From: Rhodospirillum sp.
GTDB taxonomy: Bacteria; Pseudomonadota; Alphaproteobacteria; Dongiales; Dongiaceae
Assembly (NCBI GenBank): GCA_013822765.1
Contig: PNKY01000015.1
Coordinates: 50,099-114,098, forward strand
Length of the DNA: 64,000 nucleotides
Direction: 5' to 3'
The translations under genes were made by a program, and so were the position numbers. The notes beneath the pieces were generated by a model, which was not told the DNA's origin, did no database searches, and was given only the letters and a program-made list of their open reading frames with translations. Positions 39,299 to 47,887 of this stretch are shown here, in pieces (position 1 is the first letter of the stretch; every line of letters starts with the position of its first letter).

Positions 39299-41695
39299 AT
39301 GGCTCAGGCGGCGAACGCGCCGGTGGCGACCGGCGTGCAGACCTTTCCGATCGATGTGCTGCGCGATATCGAGCGCAAGGTGCTCTGGCTGTCGACTCAG
39401 ATCATCCACAACGCCAATCACGAGCGCGACAACGACGACGGGCTGAAGGTCGGCGGGCACCAGGCCTCGTCGGCGTCGTTGGTCAGCATCATGACCGCGC
39501 TCTACTTCTCGATCCTGCGTCCGCAGGACCGCGTGGCGGTGAAGCCGCACGCCTCGCCGGTGTTCCACGCCATCCAGTATCTGCTGGGCAACCAGACGCT
39601 CGACAAGCTGAAGAACTTCCGCGGTTTCGGTGGCGCGCAGTCCTATCCATCGCGCACCAAGGACATCGACGACGTGGACTTTTCCACCGGCTCGGTCGGC
39701 CTCGGCGTCGCCATGACCTCGTTCGCCAGCCTGGTGCAGGACTACATCCGCGCCCATGGCTGGGGCCACAACTGGCCGGAGGGGCGCATGGTTGCGCTGG
39801 TCGGCGATGCAGAACTCGACGAGGGCAACATCTACGAGGCGCTGATCGAAGGGTGGAAGCATAACCTGCGCAACACCTGGTGGGTGATCGATTACAACCG
39901 GCAAAGCCTGGACGCGGTGATCTCCGCGCCGCTCACCGGCAAGCTCACCACCGTGTTCGAGAACATGGGCTGGCGCGTCGTCACGGTGAAATACGGCAAG
40001 CGGCTGCAGGCGCTGCGGGCCAAGCCCGGCGGGCAGGCGGTGCTCGATTGGATCGATGCGTGCGACAACGGCCTCTATTCGGCGCTGTGCTTCCAGGGCG
40101 CGGCCGGCTGGCGCGCGCAGTTGGCGGACGATGTGACGGACGCCGATGCGCGGGCTCTGATCGATGCGATGGATGACGAGACCCTGGCTGCGACCATGAC
40201 CGACCTGGGCGGCCATTGCCTAGAGAGCCTGCTCGAGGCGTTCGCCGAGGCCAGCGCAACCGACCAGCCGGCCTGCTTCATCTGCTATACGATCAAAGGC
40301 AAGGGACTGCCGCTGGCGGGACACAAGGACAATCACGCCGGCCTGATGAGTCCGGAGCAGATGAAGGGCTTCAAGGCAGCGAACAACGTCCTCGACGGCC
40401 AGGAATGGTCGAAGACCGCCGGCCTCAACCGCGCGGAGCGCGAATTCGAAGCGCTGCTTGGCGAGACGCCGTTCAATGCCAAGGGCCGGCGGCGGTTTGA
40501 CGCCGAGCGGATCGAGGTCGGCACACTGCCGCTGCCGCCGATCAAGGGCGCGATGTCGACGCAGCAGGGCTTCGGCCAGATCCTGGCGGAGATCGCGCGC
40601 GCCGGCGGCAAGCTCGCTGACCACATCGTCACGACCTCGCCGGACGTCACGGTCTCCACCAACCTCGGTCCGTGGGTCAACCGACGCGGCGTGTTCGCGA
40701 TGCAGGCGCAGGAGGATGTGTTCCAGGCGCGCAAGCTGATGTCGGCGCAACGCTGGGGCAAGGGGCAGTCCGGACAGCATATCGAGCTCGGCATCGCCGA
40801 GAACAACCTGTTCCTGATGCTGGCGGCGATGGGCCTTAGCCACAGCATTTTCGGCGAGCGGCTGCTGCCGATCGGGACGCTGTACGATCCGTTCATCGCG
40901 CGCGGCTTGGATGCACTCAACTACGCCTGCTATCAGGATGCGCGCTTCATCCTGGTGGCGACGCCGTCGGGCATCACGCTGGCGCCGGAGGGCGGCGCGC
41001 ACCAGTCGATCGGCACGCCGTTGATCGGCATGGCGCAGGACGGCATCGCGAGCTTCGAGCCGTCCTATGTCGACGAGCTCGGCGTTATCCTGGAATGGGC
41101 GCTGGAATACATCCAGCGCGCGCCCAAGGCGGAGAAGGGCGACGCTTGGCTGCACGAGCGCGATGGCGGCTCGGTCTATCTACGGCTGTCGACGCGCACG
41201 ATCGACCAGGTGCTGCGCCCGATGTCGCCGGAGCTGCGCGACGGCATCATCCAGGGCGGCTATTGGATGCGTCCGCCGGCCGAAGGCGCGGGCCTCGCGG
41301 TGGCCTTCACCGGCGCAGTGGCGCCCGAAGCGGCGACGGCGATGGGCGAGCTATTGCGCTATTTCCCCGGTGCCGGACTGCTGGCGGTCACGTCGGCGGA
41401 TCGCCTCAACGCCGGCTGGAAGGCGGCACAGACCGCGCAACAGCATGGCCGTGACGAGGCTTCGCACATCGAGAGCCTCCTGGCGCCGCTGGCACGCGAT
41501 GCCCGCATCGTCACGGTGCTGGACGGGCACCCGACAACCTTGTCCTGGATGGGCGGCGTCCACGGTCACCGCGTGCACGCCCTGGGCGTCGAGCATTTCG
41601 GCCAGACCGGCACCATCCCCGATCTCTATCGCCAGTACCGCATCGACGCCGCGGCGATCGTAGAAGCCGCCACTGTCGCCATGCGCCGGAAGTAA
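39299..41695 (+). CDS. transketolase / AceE-like thiamine-diphosphate 2-oxoacid dehydrogenase E1 homologue
   Basis: VGGHQASSASLVSIMTALYF; ThDP motif VGDAELDEGNIYEALIEGWKHNLRNTWWVIDYNRQSLD; ELGIAENNLFLML. Confidence 0.88.
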   Translation: MAQAANAPVATGVQTFPIDVLRDIERKVLWLSTQIIHNANHERDNDDGLKVGGHQASSASLVSIMTALYFSILRPQDRVAVKPHASPVFHAIQYLLGNQTLDKLKNFRGFGGAQSYPSRTKDIDDVDFSTGSVGLGVAMTSFASLVQDYIRAHGWGHNWPEGRMVALVGDAELDEGNIYEALIEGWKHNLRNTWWVIDYNRQSLDAVISAPLTGKLTTVFENMGWRVVTVKYGKRLQALRAKPGGQAVLDWIDACDNGLYSALCFQGAAGWRAQLADDVTDADARALIDAMDDETLAATMTDLGGHCLESLLEAFAEASATDQPACFICYTIKGKGLPLAGHKDNHAGLMSPEQMKGFKAANNVLDGQEWSKTAGLNRAEREFEALLGETPFNAKGRRRFDAERIEVGTLPLPPIKGAMSTQQGFGQILAEIARAGGKLADHIVTTSPDVTVSTNLGPWVNRRGVFAMQAQEDVFQARKLMSAQRWGKGQSGQHIELGIAENNLFLMLAAMGLSHSIFGERLLPIGTLYDPFIARGLDALNYACYQDARFILVATPSGITLAPEGGAHQSIGTPLIGMAQDGIASFEPSYVDELGVILEWALEYIQRAPKAEKGDAWLHERDGGSVYLRLSTRTIDQVLRPMSPELRDGIIQGGYWMRPPAEGAGLAVAFTGAVAPEAATAMGELLRYFPGAGLLAVTSADRLNAGWKAAQTAQQHGRDEASHIESLLAPLARDARIVTVLDGHPTTLSWMGGVHGHRVHALGVEHFGQTGTIPDLYRQYRIDAAAIVEAATVAMRRK

Positions 41696-41796
41696 GCGCC
41701 CTATGCACGAGACGGCGGTGATCGCCGCCGGGCTCTGCTGCTAGAGTGCGTCGGGTCCCCGGGCTGGCGGGGCCGGTCGTCAGGGGACGCACTGAC

Positions 41797-42555
41797 ATGG
41801 ATATCGCTCGCGCAGCGCTGCTGTTCGCCGCGGGGTTTGGCGGCGGGGTTGCGTCATCGATCGCGGGCGGCGCGTCGCTGATCACGTTTCCCACCCTGCT
41901 CGGCCTCGGGCTGCCGCCGGTCGCGGCCAATGCCACCAATGCGGTCGGGCTCTCGCTCAGCAACTTCATGGCGGCGGTGGCCGATTGGCGCCGGCGGCCG
42001 AGTTGGGGCCGCTCTTTGAGCTGGTTGTTCGTCATCAACGTGGTCGGTGGCGCGCTCGGCGCGCTCCTGATGCTGGAGACGCCGGCGGATCTGTTGATTT
42101 TGCTGGTGCCAGCCCTGATCGGCGGTGCGACCCTGTTGTTGGCTCTCGGTCCGTGGATCCAGCGCCAATTGCCCAGCGGCGGCCAGGGCGGCCTGCAGAT
42201 GGCGTGGGTGGCTTTTCCGATCTTCCTGTCGTCGATCTACGGCGGCTATTTCGGCGCGGGGCTCGGTGTCATCAACCTCGCCATCCTGTCGATCGGCGGC
42301 TTGACCGATTTCCGCAGCACCAACGTGCTCAAGAACATCCTGATCACCGGAGTCAGTCTGTCGTCGGTGTGGATCTATGTGTGGCAGGGCGCTTTGGTGT
42401 GGCCGGCGACTCTGTTGCTGATGGCCGGCTCGATCGGCGGCGGCTATGCCGGCGGGCATCTCATCCGGATCCTGCCGCCTCGCCTGGTGCGCATCGCCAT
42501 CATCGCGTTCGGCACCGCGGCGACGGCACTCTATGCCGGCAAATACTGGTTCTAG
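41797..42555 (+). CDS. sulfite exporter TauE/SafE family protein
   Basis: FGGGVASSIAGGASLITFPTLLGLGLPPVAANATNAVGL; SIYGGYFGAGLGVINLAIL. Confidence 0.95.
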   Translation: MDIARAALLFAAGFGGGVASSIAGGASLITFPTLLGLGLPPVAANATNAVGLSLSNFMAAVADWRRRPSWGRSLSWLFVINVVGGALGALLMLETPADLLILLVPALIGGATLLLALGPWIQRQLPSGGQGGLQMAWVAFPIFLSSIYGGYFGAGLGVINLAILSIGGLTDFRSTNVLKNILITGVSLSSVWIYVWQGALVWPATLLLMAGSIGGGYAGGHLIRILPPRLVRIAIIAFGTAATALYAGKYWF

Positions 42556-43475
42556 CGCACCTTGCCCAGCGCCTGCGCCAACTCGCCCTCCAGCCAGTTG
42601 AGGCCGGCATCCTGGGCGGTGTTCTCGTGGCGCAGGGTGCCGACCTCGAAGCCGGGCATTGGAAACGGCACCTCAAATTGCCGGAGGCCGAAGGCGGCGG
42701 CATGGCGCTTGGCGAGCCGGCGCGGCGCGGTCGTGATCATGTCGGAGCCGGCGACGGCGGCAAAGCCGGCGAGGAACTGCGGTACCGCGGCGACGACGCG
42801 GCGCTCCTTGCCGATCTTCGCGAGCGCATTGTCCACCGAGCCGCGCGCATCGCCCGCCGCCGACACCAACAGGTGACCGCACTTCAGATAATGCGCAAGG
42901 TCCAGCTTGCGACCGATGACCGGATGGCGGGGGCGCGCCAGCACGACGAAATCCTCCGTCAGCAGCGTGCGCTGCAGGAACGGTCCGCTCGCAGCCGGGA
43001 TGCCGAGGATGAGATCGATGGACCCATTGGCCAGCGCCATGCGGCCCTCCTCGTAGCCCAGCGAGCAGAACGCAAGGCGGCAACCGGGCGCGATGGTGCT
43101 GAAGCGCGCGAGGAAGTCGGGCACCAGCATGGCGATCGCATAGTCCAGGGCCGCGATGCGGAACTCGCGGGCCGCCGTGCCCGGATCGAAGTGGCGGCCC
43201 TGCTGCAGCGCGTCGCGCAAGGTGGCAAGCGCCTGGGCCACCGGCTGCGCCAGGGCGAGCGCACGCGGCGTCGGCTGCACCCCGTTCGCTCGCCGGACGA
43301 ACAGCGGATCGCCGAGTATGTCGCGCAGGCGGGTCAAAGCGTGGCTGATCGCCGGCTGCGTGAGGCCGAGCTGCTGGGCAACCGCTGTCAGCTTGCGGTG
43401 GCGGAGGGCGCCGTCCAGCACCATCAGCAGCGTCAGGTCCAGGCGACGCAGTTCAATTTCACTAATATCTCTCAT
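42552..43475 (-). CDS. LysR-family transcriptional regulator
   Basis: LRRLDLTLLMVLDGALRHRKLTAVAQQLGLTQPAISHALTRLRDILGDPLFVRRANGVQPTPRA. Confidence 0.96.
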   Translation of the reverse strand: MRDISEIELRRLDLTLLMVLDGALRHRKLTAVAQQLGLTQPAISHALTRLRDILGDPLFVRRANGVQPTPRALALAQPVAQALATLRDALQQGRHFDPGTAAREFRIAALDYAIAMLVPDFLARFSTIAPGCRLAFCSLGYEEGRMALANGSIDLILGIPAASGPFLQRTLLTEDFVVLARPRHPVIGRKLDLAHYLKCGHLLVSAAGDARGSVDNALAKIGKERRVVAAVPQFLAGFAAVAGSDMITTAPRRLAKRHAAAFGLRQFEVPFPMPGFEVGTLRHENTAQDAGLNWLEGELAQALGKVR

Positions 43476-43494
43476 GAAACAATTTCAATTTCAT
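43474..43494. promoter_or_regulatory. candidate LysR-type operator in divergent promoter region
   Basis: Inverted repeat ATGAAA-caatttcaa-TTTCAT between divergent lysR-like and quinone-reductase-like genes, overlapping the LysR start codon. Confidence 0.35.
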
Positions 43495-43530
43495 TCATGA
43501 TCGTGACTGCATACATCAAACGGCATCGGA

Positions 43531-44280
43531 ATGCCAATCACGAGGATGCCCACGATGGACACGATCAGCCGCCTGGACCAACCGAATCCGGAGGCCGGCC
43601 GCGTGCGGCCGAAGGCGCTGGTGATCCTGGCCCATCCGGAACGGCGCAGCTTCAACGGCGCGATGGCGGATACCGCTGTCGAGACGCTGCGCGAGTTGGG
43701 CTATGAGGTGGCGTTCTCGGATCTCTATCGGATGGGATTCGATCCGGTTTCGGACCGGCGCAATTTCGCGGGCGTGAAGAATCCCGATTACTTCAAGCAG
43801 CAGGTCGAGGAAGACCACGCGACCGAGAGCGGGAGCTTCGCCCCCGACGTGGAGGCGGAGATCGCGAAGCTCGAAGCGGCCGATCTTATGATCTGGCAGT
43901 TCCCGCTGTGGTGGTTCAGCGTGCCCGGAATCCTGAAAGGCTGGGTAGACAAGGTGTTCGTCTTCAACCGGATCTATGGCCGCGGCCGATTCTATGACAA
44001 GGGCCTGTTCCGCGGAAAGCGCGCGCTCCTATCTCTCACGACCGGCGGAAGCGGCGAGGCGGCCTACCAGCCGGGCGGCTTCAACGGCGACATCAACGGC
44101 GTCCTGCGTCCGATCCAGCGCGGCATGCTGGAGTTCGTCGGCTTCGACGTCCTGAAGCCGCAGATCGTGCACGGCCCGGCGCAGGTGACGGAGGCGGAAC
44201 GCGAGGCACACCTGGCCGCTTGGCGCGAACGCCTGACGCAGATCGCGCAGGAGGAGCCGATCGCGGTGGGGCAGTACTGA
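43531..44280 (+). CDS. flavodoxin-fold NAD(P)H dehydrogenase (quinone)
   Basis: KALVILAHPERRSFNGAMADTAVETLRELGYEVAFSDLYRMGFDPV; FPLWWFSVPGILKGWVDKVF. Confidence 0.93.
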   Translation: MPITRMPTMDTISRLDQPNPEAGRVRPKALVILAHPERRSFNGAMADTAVETLRELGYEVAFSDLYRMGFDPVSDRRNFAGVKNPDYFKQQVEEDHATESGSFAPDVEAEIAKLEAADLMIWQFPLWWFSVPGILKGWVDKVFVFNRIYGRGRFYDKGLFRGKRALLSLTTGGSGEAAYQPGGFNGDINGVLRPIQRGMLEFVGFDVLKPQIVHGPAQVTEAEREAHLAAWRERLTQIAQEEPIAVGQY

Positions 44281-44289
44281 TACCCCCAA

Positions 44290-44371
44290 GACGTCATCAC
44301 CGGGCCGATGCGATGCATCGGGACCCGGTGATCCAAACTTGGGTTGCCGGGTCGAGCCCGGCAATGACGTC
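44290..44371. repeat. intergenic dyad repeat (gacgtcatcaccgggcc ... gggtcgagcccggcaatgacgtc)
   Basis: Inverted ends gacgtcat/atgacgtc with internal hairpins, between convergent genes. Confidence 0.7.
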
Positions 44372-44384
44372 AGAGAGAAGTTGG

Positions 44385-45566
44385 CTACGCCGCCAGCGTG
44401 CCTTCGAGCCCGTTGACGAACATCACGCGCAGCTCCTTGGCGCCGACCTGGATCGGGTTGCCGCCGGCGCTGGGATCTGCGGCCGCCATCTCGGCCACCC
44501 TATCGACCTGCTTGTCGTCGACGCCGATGTCCTTCAGCGTGTGCGGGATGCCGATCTCCTTGCGCAGGGCGAGGATCCAGTCCAGCAGCGACTTGAAGGA
44601 CGGGTTGGGTAGGTTGAGATACCGCGCCAGACGAGTCAGCTTCTCGTCGATGGCGCTGCGGTTGTACTCCAGCACATAGGGCATCACGACCGCGTTGGTG
44701 AGGCCGTGGTGCGTGTTGTAGAGCGCGCCGAGCGGGTGGCTGATGGCGTGCATGCCGCCGAGGCCCTTCTGGAACGCGGTGGCGCCCATGCTGGCCGCCG
44801 CCATCATGTTGGAGCGCGCGACCAGGTTCTTGCCGTCCTTCACCGCCGCCGGCAGCGCGTCCTTGATCAGGCGCATGCCTTCGATCGCGATGCCATCCGC
44901 CAGCGGATGGAAGCCCGGCGCGCAATAGGCCTCGAGGCAATGCGACAGCGCATCCATGCCCGTGGCCGCGGTGATGTGCGGCGGCAGGCCGACGGTCAGC
45001 TCCGGATCGTCGATCACGATCGAGGGCAGCATCTTCGGATGGAAGATGATCTTCTTCACATGGTTGTCCTGGTCGGTGATGACCGAGGCGCGGCCGACTT
45101 CCGAGCCGGTGCCCGACGTGGTCGGTACCGCGATGATGGTGGCGATGCCGTTGGGATCGACTCTGGTCCACCAGTCGCCGATGTCCTCGTAGTCCCAGAT
45201 CGGACGCTTCTGCCCGATCATCAGCGCGACCGCCTTGGCGGCGTCGAGCGCCGAGCCGCCACCGAACGCAATGACGCCGTCATGGCCACCGGCCTTGTAG
45301 GCGGCGATGCCGTCCTCGACATTCTTGCCGGTCGGGTTGCCCTGCACGTTGCTGAAGAGTCCGGTCGGCACGCCGGCTTCGTTGTTGCGCGCCACGGCGT
45401 CCTTGATCATCGGCAGGTTGGCGAGGCCGGGATCGGTGATCAGCAGCGGGCGCTTCATGCCGAGCGCCTTGCAATGATCGGCGAGTTCCTTAATGCGGCC
45501 GCAGCCGAACTTGACCGAGGTCGGGTAATTCCAATTGCCGCGAAGCGCGGCGGCGTCGGTGGTCAT
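44385..45566 (-). CDS. iron-containing alcohol dehydrogenase
   Basis: GVIAFGGGSALDAAKAVALM; GTGSEVGRASVITDQ; GGMHAISHPLGALYNTHHGLTNAVVMP. Confidence 0.95.
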   Translation of the reverse strand: MTTDAAALRGNWNYPTSVKFGCGRIKELADHCKALGMKRPLLITDPGLANLPMIKDAVARNNEAGVPTGLFSNVQGNPTGKNVEDGIAAYKAGGHDGVIAFGGGSALDAAKAVALMIGQKRPIWDYEDIGDWWTRVDPNGIATIIAVPTTSGTGSEVGRASVITDQDNHVKKIIFHPKMLPSIVIDDPELTVGLPPHITAATGMDALSHCLEAYCAPGFHPLADGIAIEGMRLIKDALPAAVKDGKNLVARSNMMAAASMGATAFQKGLGGMHAISHPLGALYNTHHGLTNAVVMPYVLEYNRSAIDEKLTRLARYLNLPNPSFKSLLDWILALRKEIGIPHTLKDIGVDDKQVDRVAEMAAADPSAGGNPIQVGAKELRVMFVNGLEGTLAA

Positions 45567-45652
45567 CTGATAGGTCCTTGGGTTTAGCCTTCAGGCCGGA
45601 GTGGCGGCATTCTAGCCAGTTCCGGCCAGCAGGGAAGGGGCTGAAAATCGGC

Positions 45653-46258
45653 CTAAAAGGCGCGAAAACGGCCGATAATCCGGTATTCGAACAGAGCGTC
45701 GTCTTCGCGGGCGCCCCAGCCGATATTGTGGATCACCAATGGCCTTGCGCCGTCCTCCGATCGCCGGTCGGATACGATGCCGATATGCGGCTGCCCGCCG
45801 CCCAAGATCCAGGTGACGATGTCGCCTGCCTGATAAGCGGCGGCATCCTCGCTGACCGGCAAATCGTAGCCCTGGCGCGTGAACCAGGTGGCGAGGTTCG
45901 GCACGCGGCGGTGATCGATATTGCTGTCCGGCTTGGCGAGGCCCCAGTTCTTCGGGTAGGCGGCGAAGTGCCGCTTCATGTCGCGATGCAACTCCTGCTG
46001 CAGGTCGATGCCGGCTGCGCGGAAGGCGCGGATCACCACGTCGCTGCACACGCCGCGCTCCATCGGCACGTCGCCCATCGGATAAGCGATCTGCTGGTAG
46101 CTGGGATCGTAGATCAGCGTGACGCCGACCTGCGCGCGGGCGGCAGCGACGAGGTCGAGCGCGCGCGCGGGTTCTGCGCGCGCGGTATGCGCCACGAGCA
46201 TCAGGAGAATGGTTGCGAAGATCGCTCGCATGATGAACCCCTTCCGAACGGGAAGCAT
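45653..46258 (-). CDS. DUF1287 domain protein, probably exported
   Basis: ERGVCSDVVIRAFRAAGIDLQQELHRDMKRHFAAYPKNWG...DSNIDHRRVPNLATWFTRQG; signal-like N-terminus. Confidence 0.88.
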   Translation of the reverse strand: MLPVRKGFIMRAIFATILLMLVAHTARAEPARALDLVAAARAQVGVTLIYDPSYQQIAYPMGDVPMERGVCSDVVIRAFRAAGIDLQQELHRDMKRHFAAYPKNWGLAKPDSNIDHRRVPNLATWFTRQGYDLPVSEDAAAYQAGDIVTWILGGGQPHIGIVSDRRSEDGARPLVIHNIGWGAREDDALFEYRIIGRFRAF

Positions 46259-46312
46259 GGCTGCGCGAAGGTGGCGGATTTGCGGCGGAACGGTGGCGCG
46301 CTGCGGGCTGGT

Positions 46313-47740
46313 CTAGCGCCAGGCCTTGCTGCGCTCGATCGCCGTGGAAAAGCGCGCGTGCAGGTCGGCGGCAAGCGGTGCGACGGGCGCGATCTCGACC
46401 TTCGGCGGCGGGGATGGCGGCAGGGTATCAGGCTTGGCAAAGCCCGCGCCGATCATCGCCAGCTGCGCGGCGCCGAGGCCGGTCAGCTCGGCGCTCGAGG
46501 GCACGCGCACGCGCTTGTTCATCGCGTCGGCCAGGAAACGCGTGAAGTAGCGGTTGCGGGTCATTCCGCCATCGACCGACAGCACGGGCGCGAGCGGCGA
46601 GAGCTTGTCGATCGCAGCCATCACCTTGTGCGCCAGCAGCGCCACGCCCTCCAGCACGGCTTGCATCAGGTCGGCCCTGGTGGTTTCGAGCCCCATGCCG
46701 AGCCACAGGCCGGCGGCGCGGCGATCCCAGTATGGGCAGGAGAGGCCGCTCAGCGCCGGCACGAACACGAGGCCGCGCGCGATCGCGCTCTCGGCCGTGA
46801 AGTCGTCGATCTCCTGGTAGTCGGAAAACAGGCCGAGGCTGCGCGCCCAGTTGACGGCGGAGGCGGCGTTGTAGATGCCGCCTTGCAAGGCGTACGCGAC
46901 CGGCGCGTCACCCAGCTGCCATGCGACGGTCGCTTCGAGGCCGCTCTCGCTGTCGCGCGGCACGGTGCTGCCCGCGACGGCGAGCGCGAACGCGCCGGTG
47001 CCGAAGGTGATCTTGGCATCGCCTTTGCGCCGGCAACCATGGCCGAACAAAGCGGCTTGTTGATCGACCAGGCTCGCCGTCACCGGGATGCCGCGCGCAT
47101 CCGCGAACGATCCTGCGGTCGGACGAATCTCCGGCAGGCATTCGAGCGGCACGCCAAACAGGTCAGCGAGGCGCTGGTCCCACTGCAGCGTCTCGAGATT
47201 CATCAGGCTGGTGCGCGAGGCGGTGGTGACATCGGTCGCGAACCGGCCGGTCAGGCGGTCGAGGAAAAAGGCATCACTGGTGCCGAGACGCAGGCGCCCG
47301 GCTTTGCGCAACGCCGTCGCTTCCGGCACGTTGTCGAGCAGCCAGCGCAGCTTGGCGGCCGAGAAGTAGGGATCGAGCGGAAGACCGGTGAGCTTGAAGG
47401 TCAGTTCCTCCGCGCCGTCGGCCTTGAGCCGCTCGGTCACATCGGCCGTGCGCGCATCCTGCCACACGATGGCGTTGTGGATCGGGCGCTTGGTGTCGGC
47501 ATCCCACGCGACAACGGTCTCGCCCTGGTTGGCGATGCCGATGGCGGAGGCATCGCCCGCCTGCTCGAGCGCACTCTCGACATGGCGCGTCAGCTCTTCA
47601 GGATCGTGCTCGACCCAGCCTTGCTGCGGGTAGATCTGGCGATGCTCGAAGCCGGCGACGGTCTCGAACGTGCCGTCGTCGCGCAGCCGGTGCGCCTTGG
47701 TGCCAGTAGTGCCCTGGTCGATGGCGATGACGGTGGTCAT
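46313..47740 (-). CDS. glpK: glycerol kinase / FGGY-family carbohydrate kinase
   Basis: MTTVIAIDQGTTGTKAHRL; IANQGETVVAWDADTKRPIHNAIVWQDAR; DGGMTRNRYFTRFLADAMNKRV. Confidence 0.88.
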   Translation of the reverse strand: MTTVIAIDQGTTGTKAHRLRDDGTFETVAGFEHRQIYPQQGWVEHDPEELTRHVESALEQAGDASAIGIANQGETVVAWDADTKRPIHNAIVWQDARTADVTERLKADGAEELTFKLTGLPLDPYFSAAKLRWLLDNVPEATALRKAGRLRLGTSDAFFLDRLTGRFATDVTTASRTSLMNLETLQWDQRLADLFGVPLECLPEIRPTAGSFADARGIPVTASLVDQQAALFGHGCRRKGDAKITFGTGAFALAVAGSTVPRDSESGLEATVAWQLGDAPVAYALQGGIYNAASAVNWARSLGLFSDYQEIDDFTAESAIARGLVFVPALSGLSCPYWDRRAAGLWLGMGLETTRADLMQAVLEGVALLAHKVMAAIDKLSPLAPVLSVDGGMTRNRYFTRFLADAMNKRVRVPSSAELTGLGAAQLAMIGAGFAKPDTLPPSPPPKVEIAPVAPLAADLHARFSTAIERSKAWR

Positions 47741-47747
47741 GAGGGGA

Positions 47748-47860
47748 ATCCCCCTCCCCCAAACTGGGGGAGGGCAGGGGTGGGGGAAGCGAGCGAAGTT
47801 TCCGTCCATCTGAGGCGCGGCTTCCCCCCTAACCCTCCCCCGTGTCGGGGGAGGGGATTG
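47748..47860. repeat. intergenic inverted repeat (ccctcccccaaactgggggagggcaggggtgggggaagc ... gcttcccccctaaccctcccccgtgtcgggggagggg)
   Basis: Two GC-rich hairpins arranged as a large inverted repeat inside the FAD-oxidoreductase/glycerol kinase gene series. Confidence 0.85.
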
Positions 47861-47887
47861 GAGACGAAGTGACGCGACGCGTCGGCT

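Noticed and set aside
45578-47872. 764 aa plus-strand ORF antisense to glpK and the DUF1287 gene
   Set aside because: Shadow ORF, Arg/Gly/Ala/Glu-rich with no motif
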